From Gammaproteobacteria bacterium (lineage in GTDB: Bacteria > Pseudomonadota > Gammaproteobacteria > Pseudomonadales > Azotimanducaceae), in assembly GCA_028821035.1 (NCBI GenBank), contig JAPPHP010000409.1, positions 1 through 16,681 on the forward strand: a stretch of 16,681 nucleotides of DNA. The letters are read 5' to 3'. The notes under the pieces were generated by a model, which had not been told where the DNA came from, made no database searches, and saw only the letters and a list, made by a program, of their open reading frames with translations. Each line of letters starts with the position of its first letter. The stretch's first letter is position 1. A program made the translations under genes and the position numbers. Positions 7,862 through 15,216 of the stretch are shown here, piece by piece.

Positions 7862-9024
7862 TCATCCCGCGGGCACCGGGGCGGGGTCCAGCGGCCGGAC
7901 CCGCTGCCCTTCGGTCGCGTTGTCGAGGGCCGAGAGGCAGATCGTCTCTCCCGCTTCGACGGGTCCCCGCAGGTAGTGCAGGTCGCCGGTCGTACGCAGG
8001 ATCTCGACGTCGCGGAAGGACAGCCGGTTGTCCGGCTGGACCACGTACACGCGGTTGTCGCGCTGCAGCGCCGAACGCGGCAGGACCAGGACGTCGTCCA
8101 GGGTCTCGCCGTGGATTTCCGCCTCCACGAACAGGCCGACCGTGAGCGGTGGCAGGTCGCCTAGCGGATCGTAGGGCCGTGGGACCTGCGCGATGAGGTT
8201 GACCATGCGCGTGTGCGGATCCAGCTCGCCTTCCGTGCGCACGATGCGCGCCTCCCAGGCATGTTCCGCCCCGGCGAAGCGTGCCCGGAGGACGACTCTT
8301 GGCTGTTGGGACACCCCGGCGCCGGTGCGCGCCAGCGACAGCGGGAGGAAGGCCATGTCCTCGTCGCGCACGGGGAGGCGGACTTCCGCGAAGTCGACGG
8401 AATAGAGGGTCGCGATCGACTCGCCGCGGTTGATGAACTGGCCCGCGTCGACCCGCTCGGCGCGTACCCGGCCGTCGTAGGGAGCCGTCATGCGGGTACG
8501 TTCCAGGTCCCGTTCGGCCCGCGCGAGCCGGGCCGTGGCCTCGCGCAGGGCGGCCCGGGCGATCGTCAGCCGATTCAGGGCGTTGTCGTGCAGGGACTCG
8601 CTGATCGACTGGGTCTCGCGCAACTCCTCGGCGCGGTGGTACGCCTTCTCGGCGTTGGCGAGTTCGCTCTCGGCGGACGCCACTTGGGCCCTGGATCGCT
8701 CGAGTGCGACCTCGTAGTCGACGCGCTCGATCTCCACGAGGACGTCGCCCTTGCCGAAGAAACGCCGGAAACCATCGAGTCGGCCACGGATATGACGCGC
8801 CCGGCAACCTCGGAAACGAGATTGCTCTCCGTCTTCGGGAGGACGGCGCCGTGCGCCGCCACGGTCATCCGCACGGGTCGCGGGTCCGCCTCCAGCGTAC
8901 GGACGGCCGGAACGTCTGGAGCCGCGGGCTGGACGTCGAGGTCGGGAGCCGTGACGAAGATGATCGCGGAAAGGGCCAGGCCTCCCGCTCCCGCGAGAAC
9001 GGCTGCGAGATAACGGCGCGTCAT
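7862..9024 (-). pseudogene. RND periplasmic adaptor (HlyD/AcrA-type membrane-fusion protein), interrupted by a one-base frameshift
   Basis: This is the periplasmic adaptor of the adjacent pump, linking the inner-membrane permease to an outer-membrane channel. The N-terminal part from the ATG at 9024 gives MTRRYLAAVLAGAGGLALS (membrane anchor), then a lipoyl-like half with KTESNLVSEVAGRVISVAD up to MVSG. At 8762-8763 the frame shifts: a codon reads as two bases (GGC, GT, TTC TTC), and restoring one base gives a VSGGFFGKGDVLVEIERVDY-like join. The rest (8761-7862) encodes the alpha-hairpin (VALERSRAQVASAESELANA), the returning lipoyl half (RTRMTAPYDGRVRAERVDAG), the beta-barrel and membrane-proximal domains. 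The repaired length is about 386 residues, normal for the family. A sequencing or assembly error is the main alternative to true decay. A GTG at 8737 could start only a truncated product. Confidence 0.85.
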
Positions 9025-9030
9025 GCCGTG

Positions 9031-9059
9031 ACAGTAGGCATCTTTGGGGATGCGTTCAA
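9031..9059 (-). promoter_or_regulatory. possible promoter of the adaptor-permease pair
   Basis: On the minus strand TTGAAC (9059-9054) and TACTGT (9036-9031) are separated by 17 bases, a weak sigma-70-like match. Transcription would start almost at the adaptor ATG (9024), giving a leaderless or near-leaderless message, which fits the lack of a clear Shine-Dalgarno there. The match is poor enough to be chance. Confidence 0.2.
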
Positions 9060-9066
9060 GCGTGCG

Positions 9067-11691
9067 TCACCGCGGGGGGAGCGGGCGTACGGTCACGCGG
9101 TCCGGGAGCACGATGAGGGGAGGACCGTCGTCGACCGGCGTGCCGCCCGGCAACACGACGCAGTGCCCAGGTGCGGTGGCGTCGGTTTCGCCGGTCGGGG
9201 GTGCGAATGTCGGAGCGAGTCCGGGCAACGCGTACGGCTCGGCGCGGGAAGCGTCGACGCGGTACCCCATGTCGGCCAGCGCCTGGAGGGTGATGGCGCT
9301 CAAGGGCTCGATCTGGCCGGGCGCAACCCTTGGGCTCAGCAGTTCGGCGCCGAAGACCGACTCCCGCCAGTGCCCGTCGCGACTGCCGGGCCCGCCGGTG
9401 TTCTCCGCCGGGACCGGACGTCCCGCATAGGCCGTCCCGCCGGCCTCGTCGAACGCGGCCAACGCGAGGGCGCCGGTGAAGTGCGTGTCACGGTCTTCGT
9501 CGACTGGATCGCCCGCCGCGTCCCGGGACGGGTACCGGACCAGGCTGTGGCGGTACCAGAGCGTGCCGAAGCCAAGGGCGTGCGCCAGTTCGTGCATGGC
9601 GACACGCTCATTCTCGGCGGTCGACAGTGCGTCCAGGTCGTCGGTGTCGAACGTCATCGCCGACAGGATGGGCAACCCGGAGGCCAACCGGAACACGCAC
9701 GTTCGGGCGGTCGCGAGGGTGCCGCCGGCGCCGTCGATGGGCGCGAGGCGTACGAAGACGCGGAGGTCGTCGATGGTGTCGGTGACCCGCTCCTGGCCCT
9801 CTACGCAGGTGTCGGCCGCGAAAGGCTGCGTGGAGAAGTCGAGGTCGGGGAGGCTCGTGCGCAGGATCTGGCGCCATTCGTCCGCGGCCGCCCGAATCGC
9901 CCCGTGGTGCGTGGAGGGGGCGGAGTCGACGAACACGAGGTCCAGGTCGAAGGCGACGGGTCCCGGCGCGGTGACTTCGGCCACCCGCGACCAGACACCC
10001 GTCGGTCTGGCGACGACGCAGAGATAGCCGGCACGGCGATATACGACCTCGTAGTCATTCCCGGGCTCCAGGACGCCGGCGACGTCGATTTCGGCGGCCA
10101 CCCGGAAGCTGCCCCCGGTGGCGTTGGGATTATGTGTATCGATACACCCTCTCCTCCATCCGCCTCTGGGCGTCTTCTGGCGGAGCGCGAACTCGTACGC
10201 GTGCCGTTCGTCGGGGCCGAACGCGTCGTTGAAGATCAGGGTCAGGGTGTCGCCGGTGTCGTCGACGGTCACCTCGGGATCGGGAACGTCAGGTTCGCGC
10301 ACATCGATGTCGAACGTCCCCACGACAGCGTCGTCCTGGGGGTCCGATGCGATCACGGCGATGGTGGCCCGGCCGACCCGGCGTGGACGCACGGCCACGA
10401 CCGCGCCGTCGAAAGAGGCGCGGGCGATGGACGGGTTCGCCGAGGAGGCTTCGAAGTACAGGACGTCGTCTTGCGGATCCCGGAACGCACCCTGCGCGCG
10501 GAACGTCTCCACCCGTCCGCCGGCGGTGGCCGTGGCGCCGGCCGGGAGAAACACCGGGGACACTTGGGGCAACTCGTCGAGGGCCGTCGTGCTGCCGCCC
10601 TCGGTACCCCGGCGGGTGGTACGCCCGGTGCCGTGCGGCGACCACGGACCGATGCCTTCCGCGTTCCGGCCCCGCACGCGGAACGTGTAGCGGGTGTCAC
10701 GGTCGAGCTGCTCGATTTCGGTGGTGGTTCCCGGGCCCTGGTGCCCGGCGTCCGCGAAGGCCTGACCGGCGCCGCGGTACTCGAGGTCGTAGTCCTCGAT
10801 CGGCGGCCCGGTGTTCTCGGGAGCGTCCCAGCGCAGCGTCATCCGGGTAGGGCTCGCGACTTCGGTGCGCGGAGCATCCGGCACGCCGGGCGGCTCGTCG
10901 ACGTCCGTGACGGTGACGGTCGCGGCAAGGCTGGCCATGCCGCCCATCGGGTCGGATGCGGTGACCGTGAACGCGTACCGCGGCGTTGCCTCGTGGTCGT
11001 AGACGACTCCCTCGCGGGTGCGTAGCTGCCCGGAGTCCGCGTCGATCCCGAATGCGGCGGCGTCCGGCCCGTCCAGGGCATACTGCAGCGCCCCGGCGCC
11101 GGTCGCGACGAAGGGGGCTCCGATGGCCTGATCGCCGGGCGTGTTCTCCGCGACCTGACGCGTGGCGCTCTCGCCTTCCTCGAACCGGACCGTCGCGCGG
11201 ACGGTGGTCCCCGTCGAGGTCGCCGACCAGTCGCCGAAACCGAGTTCCGTCACCGCCCGGACCCTGACCTCGTAGGTCGTGGTTTCGGCGAGACCGTCGA
11301 GGACGACCTGCGTGGCCGGGCCATCGCCCGTACGGGTGAGAAAGTCGCCGCTGCCCTGCACGCGGTACTGCACGTCGTAGTGGAGGATGTCGAACGCGAG
11401 GGTCTCCGGAGCCTGCCAGGTGACGGTCAGGCTGCCGGCGGGAACGGCGTCCACCGCGACCTCGGTCGGCCCGCCGGGCGGCTGGCGCCACCAGCGTACG
11501 CGTGACAGCCAACGCAGTATCTCGGTCGGTGTTTCCTCCTGGGCGTGGGCCGGGCCGAGGGACTGGCCGACCGGTCCCAGTCCGGACGGCGTCGGGATCC
11601 ACGCGACGAGGACGATGGCGGCGGCGACGGCGAACCTTCGCAGGTCGATGTAGGGGCGGCCCTTGTGGCCGCCCGTGTTCGCCTCATGCAT
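9067..11691 (-). CDS. secreted multidomain zinc metalloprotease with FnIII and cadherin-like domains (leishmanolysin/M8-like)
   Basis: The 874-residue product is probably an exported or surface protease. A signal peptide (hydrophobic run FAVAAAIVLVAWI, likely cleavage near AHA-QEE at about 50) is followed by an FnIII domain (about 73-163), a cadherin-like repeat (about 168-265, with DADSGQLRT and VTVTDVDEPP), a second FnIII (about 270-358), an Ig-like beta domain (about 375-467) and another beta-rich module (470-575). The catalytic domain (about 578-815) has MHELAHALGFGTLW with zinc ligands His700 and His704 and base Glu701. A later HWRESVFGAELL probably supplies the third ligand, His774, as in leishmanolysin-type enzymes, and ALADMGYRVD closes the domain. 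The start is uncertain: the ATG at 11689-11691 has no clear RBS, and the first residues (GGHKGRPYID) are encoded by repeat copy B. The substrate is unknown. Confidence 0.85.
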   Translation of the reverse strand: MHEANTGGHKGRPYIDLRRFAVAAAIVLVAWIPTPSGLGPVGQSLGPAHAQEETPTEILRWLSRVRWWRQPPGGPTEVAVDAVPAGSLTVTWQAPETLAFDILHYDVQYRVQGSGDFLTRTGDGPATQVVLDGLAETTTYEVRVRAVTELGFGDWSATSTGTTVRATVRFEEGESATRQVAENTPGDQAIGAPFVATGAGALQYALDGPDAAAFGIDADSGQLRTREGVVYDHEATPRYAFTVTASDPMGGMASLAATVTVTDVDEPPGVPDAPRTEVASPTRMTLRWDAPENTGPPIEDYDLEYRGAGQAFADAGHQGPGTTTEIEQLDRDTRYTFRVRGRNAEGIGPWSPHGTGRTTRRGTEGGSTTALDELPQVSPVFLPAGATATAGGRVETFRAQGAFRDPQDDVLYFEASSANPSIARASFDGAVVAVRPRRVGRATIAVIASDPQDDAVVGTFDIDVREPDVPDPEVTVDDTGDTLTLIFNDAFGPDERHAYEFALRQKTPRGGWRRGCIDTHNPNATGGSFRVAAEIDVAGVLEPGNDYEVVYRRAGYLCVVARPTGVWSRVAEVTAPGPVAFDLDLVFVDSAPSTHHGAIRAAADEWRQILRTSLPDLDFSTQPFAADTCVEGQERVTDTIDDLRVFVRLAPIDGAGGTLATARTCVFRLASGLPILSAMTFDTDDLDALSTAENERVAMHELAHALGFGTLWYRHSLVRYPSRDAAGDPVDEDRDTHFTGALALAAFDEAGGTAYAGRPVPAENTGGPGSRDGHWRESVFGAELLSPRVAPGQIEPLSAITLQALADMGYRVDASRAEPYALPGLAPTFAPPTGETDATAPGHCVVLPGGTPVDDGPPLIVLPDRVTVRPLPPR
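11643..11675 (-). repeat. REP-like dispersed dyad repeat, copy B
   Basis: The repeat contains a perfect 8-base stem, GGGCGGCC and GGCCGCCC, around the loop CTTGT (11654-11674). Read on the minus strand it matches copy A (3253-3284), including the flanking CTACA and CGACC. It lies inside the 5' coding region of the metalloprotease and encodes GGHKGRPYID. In the sense transcript its hairpin would begin about 15 bases after the start codon and could hinder initiation. Confidence 0.7.
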
Positions 11692-11703
11692 GAATTCGAG
11701 ACG

Positions 11704-11722
11704 GGACGGGACGAGCCCGTCC
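11704..11722. repeat. inverted repeat just downstream of lon
   Basis: GGACGGG and CCCGTCC form a perfect 7-base stem around ACGAG, beginning one base after the lon stop codon (11724-11726). No T-run follows in the direction of lon transcription. It may stabilise the lon 3' end or act as a weak terminator before the metalloprotease gene, whose start is only 12 bases further on. Because of that proximity it could also cover the metalloprotease ribosome-binding region. Confidence 0.45.
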
Positions 11723-11723
11723 G

Positions 11724-14057
11724 TTACAGGTCCGGGATCGCCACCCGCACGACGTCCTCGAGCCGGTCGACGAGGGTGATCTCCATCTCGTCGCGCACCG
11801 GCTCCGGCAGCTTGTCGAGTTCGGGCTCGTTCTCGCGCGGCAGGATGACATGCCGGAAGCCCGTGCGATGGGCGGCCAGGATCTTCTCCCGCACGCCGCC
11901 CACCGGCAGGACCAGGCCCGTCAGGGTCAGCTCACCGGTCATCGCGATGTCGTCGCGCACGTGTTTCTTGCTGTACGCGGACGCCAGCGCGGTCGCCATC
12001 GTGATGCCGGCGGAAGGCCCGTCCTTGGGGACCGCCCCGGCCGGGACGTGTACGTGGACGCCGCACTCCTCGATCGACTTCCGGTCGATGTGCAGGTCCT
12101 CGGCGGCGGACCAGATGTAGGAACGCGCCGCCTTGACGGACTCCTGCATGACCTGGCCGAGGTGCCCCGTGATCGTCACCTTCTCGTCCTTGTGGGTGAG
12201 CGTCGCCTCGACGTACAGGACATCGCCACCGGCCTCGGTCCACGCGAGCCCCGGGGCGACGCCGGCGCTGAGGTTCTCCCGGCCCTTGTCCGACTTGAAC
12301 TTCTCGGGGCCGAGCAGTTCGCGCAGTTCTTCGGACGCGATGCTTGCCCCGAGGGCTTCTTCCTGCAGCAACTGGCGCGCGCGCTTGCGGGCGACGCGCG
12401 ACAGGCTGCGCTCGAGTTCGCGCACGCCGGCCTCGCGGGTGTACCGGCGGATGATCTTCCGCAGGGCTTCGTCGTCGAAGTGGAATTTCTCCTCCGCGAG
12501 CCCGGCGTTCTCCCGCTGCCGCGGGATGAGGTAGCGTCGTGCGATCTCGGTCTTCTCGAGGTCGCTGTAGCCGGTCAGCTCGAGAACCTCCATGCGGTCG
12601 AGCAGGGGCCGCGGAATGCCCTCGAGAGTGTTGGCGGTGGTGATGAACAGGACCTTCGACAGGTCGAAGGCCAGGTTCAGGTAGTTGTCGCGGAATTCCT
12701 TGTTCTGGGCCGGATCGAGGATCTCCATCAGCGCGGCCGCCGGGTCGCCCCGGAAGTCGCGGCCGAGCTTGTCGATTTCGTCCAGCATGAGGACCGGGTT
12801 GCGCACGCCGGCGCGGCGCACGGCCTGCAGGATGCGTCCCGGCATGGCGCCGATGTAGGTGCGGCGGTGGCCGCGCAGTTCCGCCTCGTCGTGCAGACCG
12901 CCGAGGCTCATGCGCTCGAACTTGCGGCTCATCGCCCGGGCGATGGACTGCCCGAGGGACGTCTTGCCTACCCCCGGCGGGCCGACGAAGCACAGGATCG
13001 AGGCCTTCGCTTCCGGGTTGAGCTGCAGCACGGCCAGGGACTCGAGGATCCGCTCCTTGACGTCCTCGAGGCCGTAGTGGTCCTCGTCGAGCACCTTCTG
13101 CGCATGCGCGAGATCGAGGGTGTCCTCGGTGACGACGTTCCAGGGCAGCTCCGCCACGAGTTCCAGGTAGCTGCGCGCCACCTGGTAGTCGGCGGCGTTG
13201 GGGGACATGCGGCCGAGGCGCTTGAGTTCGCGCTCGACTTCCTTCTGGGCCGCTTCCGGGAGGTTGGCCTGGCGCAGGTTCTCCTTGATCTCGGAGAGTT
13301 CCTCGTCGCCGTCCTCCTCGCCGAGCGCCTGCTCGATGGCCCGCTTCTGCTGCCGCAGCAACTGTTCGCGTTGCTGCTTGTCGATGTCCTCGCGGGTCTG
13401 GGAGGCGATCTCCTGGCGCAACTGCATGACCGACGCCTGGTGCGACAGCTTGGCGAGCATCGTCTCGAGCAGTTCGCGGGTCACCTCGATGGACAGGATC
13501 TCCTGCTGCGCCTCGAGTTCGATGCTCTGCTGGGCGAAGCTCGCGATCCGGTACATCTGCGTGACGGCGTTGTCGTTCGAGCCCATGAACTGGGCGAAGA
13601 GCTGGTCCCCGTTGTCGCTGTCGATCAGGTTCGCGATGCGGCGCGCCACCTCCAGGGTCTCCGAGAGGAGGGCGTCCACTCGGGCCTGGTCGTCCCCGCC
13701 GACGTCCATCGACAGCGCGGCCATTTCCTCGTAGCCGACGGCCAGGTACTCGTCGTTCGAGATGACCGGTCCGAGCCGCACCCGGGTGACGCCCTGCACG
13801 ACCACGACGGCGCCGGCGTCGCCCTGCTCGACGCGCGTCACCCGGCAGATCGTGCCGACCTCGTGGAGGTCGTCGATGTCCGGTTCGTCCGTCTCGGGCT
13901 GCCGTTGCAGCACGGTGATCAGGCGGCGGTCCGACTCGACGGCGGTTTTCAGGGCCGCGAGCGACGCGTGCCGGCCGACCTTGATGGAAACGAACAGTTC
14001 CGGAAAGACCAGCGTGTCGCGCAGCGGAAGGACGGGCAACTCTTTCAACGTCGTCAC
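11724..14057 (-). CDS. lon: ATP-dependent Lon protease
   Basis: The 777-residue product is a full-length LonA-type cytoplasmic AAA+ serine protease that degrades misfolded and regulatory proteins. The N-terminal substrate-recognition domain begins LPVLPLRDTLVFPELFVSI. A coiled-coil region (about 180-285) precedes the AAA+ module, with Walker A GPPGVGKT (359-366), Walker B VLMLDEID (422-429) and the Lon-typical GHRRTYIGAMPGRI (396-409). The protease domain has the Ser-Lys dyad: Ser682 in PKDGPSAG and Lys725 in GGVREKIL. Length matches the family (E. coli Lon is 784). The start is a GTG at 14055-14057; an in-frame stop lies a few codons upstream, so the start cannot be much earlier, but no clear Shine-Dalgarno is visible. 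Whether it is the only Lon of the genome cannot be told. Confidence 0.97.
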   Translation of the reverse strand: MTTLKELPVLPLRDTLVFPELFVSIKVGRHASLAALKTAVESDRRLITVLQRQPETDEPDIDDLHEVGTICRVTRVEQGDAGAVVVVQGVTRVRLGPVISNDEYLAVGYEEMAALSMDVGGDDQARVDALLSETLEVARRIANLIDSDNGDQLFAQFMGSNDNAVTQMYRIASFAQQSIELEAQQEILSIEVTRELLETMLAKLSHQASVMQLRQEIASQTREDIDKQQREQLLRQQKRAIEQALGEEDGDEELSEIKENLRQANLPEAAQKEVERELKRLGRMSPNAADYQVARSYLELVAELPWNVVTEDTLDLAHAQKVLDEDHYGLEDVKERILESLAVLQLNPEAKASILCFVGPPGVGKTSLGQSIARAMSRKFERMSLGGLHDEAELRGHRRTYIGAMPGRILQAVRRAGVRNPVLMLDEIDKLGRDFRGDPAAALMEILDPAQNKEFRDNYLNLAFDLSKVLFITTANTLEGIPRPLLDRMEVLELTGYSDLEKTEIARRYLIPRQRENAGLAEEKFHFDDEALRKIIRRYTREAGVRELERSLSRVARKRARQLLQEEALGASIASEELRELLGPEKFKSDKGRENLSAGVAPGLAWTEAGGDVLYVEATLTHKDEKVTITGHLGQVMQESVKAARSYIWSAAEDLHIDRKSIEECGVHVHVPAGAVPKDGPSAGITMATALASAYSKKHVRDDIAMTGELTLTGLVLPVGGVREKILAAHRTGFRHVILPRENEPELDKLPEPVRDEMEITLVDRLEDVVRVAIPDL

Positions 14058-14076
14058 CGAAAAGTCAGGTCAGGGT

Positions 14077-14106
14077 AATTTGGGTGCTGATCCCCCGGAT
14101 TTCAAC
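14077..14106 (-). promoter_or_regulatory. candidate promoter of lon, possibly heat-shock (sigma-32-like)
   Basis: In the 73-base gap upstream of lon, the minus strand has GTTGAAA (14106-14100). The overlapping core TTGAAA lies 17 bases before CAAATT, a weak sigma-70 fit. The same -35 followed by CCCAAATT (14084-14077) is close to the sigma-32 form CTTGAA then CCCCATNT. Lon genes are commonly under heat-shock control, which supports the position but does not prove it. Confidence 0.3.
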
Positions 14107-14130
14107 GGCTTTCGCACCGCCGGGAGGGTC

Positions 14131-15213
14131 TTACGCCAGTCCCTGCACGCGCGCCGCTTCCTGCCGCACGCGTTCCGGCCCCCCCAGGATCTGCCGGTTG
14201 AAGCCCATCCGCTTGAACCAGTAGTGCAGGCCGAGCAGGTCGGTGAAACCCATCCCGCCGTGCACGATCGTCGCGGTCTTGCCCACGAACTGGCCGACCT
14301 CGGCCAGGTGCGCCTTGGCGTGGCAGGCCATGAGCCGCGCCTCGTCCGGGACCTCGTCGAGGGCGTGCGCCGCGTACCAGACGAGGGCCCGGCTGGGCTC
14401 GATCTCCGCGGCCATCTCGGCGCACAGGTGCTTGACCGCCTGGAACGAGGCGATGACCCGGTTGAACTGCTCGCGCTGTTTCGCGTAGGCCACCGCCTGG
14501 TCGAGCATCTCCTGCGCGGCCCCGAGGGTATCGGCCGCGACGACGACGCGCCCGAGGTCGATGACCTGCAGGGCCACGTCGGGGTCGCTTGAGTGCAGCG
14601 CCTCCGCCGGCGCGTCGGTGAAGGTGATCTCGGCGATGCGCCGCGTCCGGTCGACCTGGGGGAGGAACGTGCTTTCCACGCCCTCGGCGTCCGCACGCAC
14701 CAGGTGGAAGCGGCGCGCGCGGTCCGCCACCAGGAAAGCGTCGGCGTCCGGGTCCAGGACAAAGAGCGCCGTGCCGCCTAGCGTCCCGTCCGCGCGGGCC
14801 GCAACGCCCGCGTCCTGCCGCGCGCCGGCGAGTTCGGACACCGCGGCGCCGATGCGCAGGCTGCCGTCGGCGATGCGGGGCAGGTACTCGCCCCGCTGCG
14901 CCTCGTCGCCGGCCAGGCGCAGCGCCGCCACAGCGAGCACGGCCGTCGATAGAAAGGGCGCCGGCGTCGCGTGGGCGCCGAGGGCTTCCGCCACCACGGC
15001 CGCGTCGAGCGCCGAGAGCCCGATGCCGCCGTACGCTTCCGGCACGAGTACCGCCGGCACGCCGAGTTCCGTCAGGCCGGCCCAGATATCGTCGCCACGG
15101 TCGTCCGGGTCGTCGGCGAACCGGCGCACCCGGTCGAGGTCCGCGTTGTCGTCGAGGAAGCGGTCGACGCTCTCGCGCAGGAGGCCCTGTTCTTCCGACA
15201 GTCCGAATTCCAT
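14131..15213 (-). CDS. acyl-CoA dehydrogenase, small subunit type
   Basis: The 360-residue product is a flavin-dependent acyl-CoA dehydrogenase fold protein of the shorter FadE type. The N-terminal helical domain (MEFGLSEEQGLLRESVDRFL) includes VPEAYGGIGLSALDAAVVAE. A divergent middle beta domain follows. The C-terminal helical domain carries the family segment AVAYAKQREQFNRVIASFQAVKH (240-262) and HGGMGFTD (318-325). Where many members have the catalytic Glu after that Thr (TWEH), this one has Asp-Leu (325-326), so it may lack its own base. It starts three bases after the stop of the 400-residue acyl-CoA dehydrogenase (TGA GCG ATG), which implies translational coupling and a shared complex, as in actinobacterial steroid side-chain FadE heterotetramers. 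The substrate is unknown; that comparison is inference. Confidence 0.92.
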   Translation of the reverse strand: MEFGLSEEQGLLRESVDRFLDDNADLDRVRRFADDPDDRGDDIWAGLTELGVPAVLVPEAYGGIGLSALDAAVVAEALGAHATPAPFLSTAVLAVAALRLAGDEAQRGEYLPRIADGSLRIGAAVSELAGARQDAGVAARADGTLGGTALFVLDPDADAFLVADRARRFHLVRADAEGVESTFLPQVDRTRRIAEITFTDAPAEALHSSDPDVALQVIDLGRVVVAADTLGAAQEMLDQAVAYAKQREQFNRVIASFQAVKHLCAEMAAEIEPSRALVWYAAHALDEVPDEARLMACHAKAHLAEVGQFVGKTATIVHGGMGFTDLLGLHYWFKRMGFNRQILGGPERVRQEAARVQGLA

Positions 15214-15216
15214 CGC

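Noticed and set aside
7856..7871. Hairpin CGCGGG-TCAT-CCCGCG around the adaptor stop codon, as a terminator or attenuator between adaptor and permease
   Set aside because: Six-base GC stems are expected by chance in this composition, there is no U-run, and adaptor and permease are normally co-transcribed.
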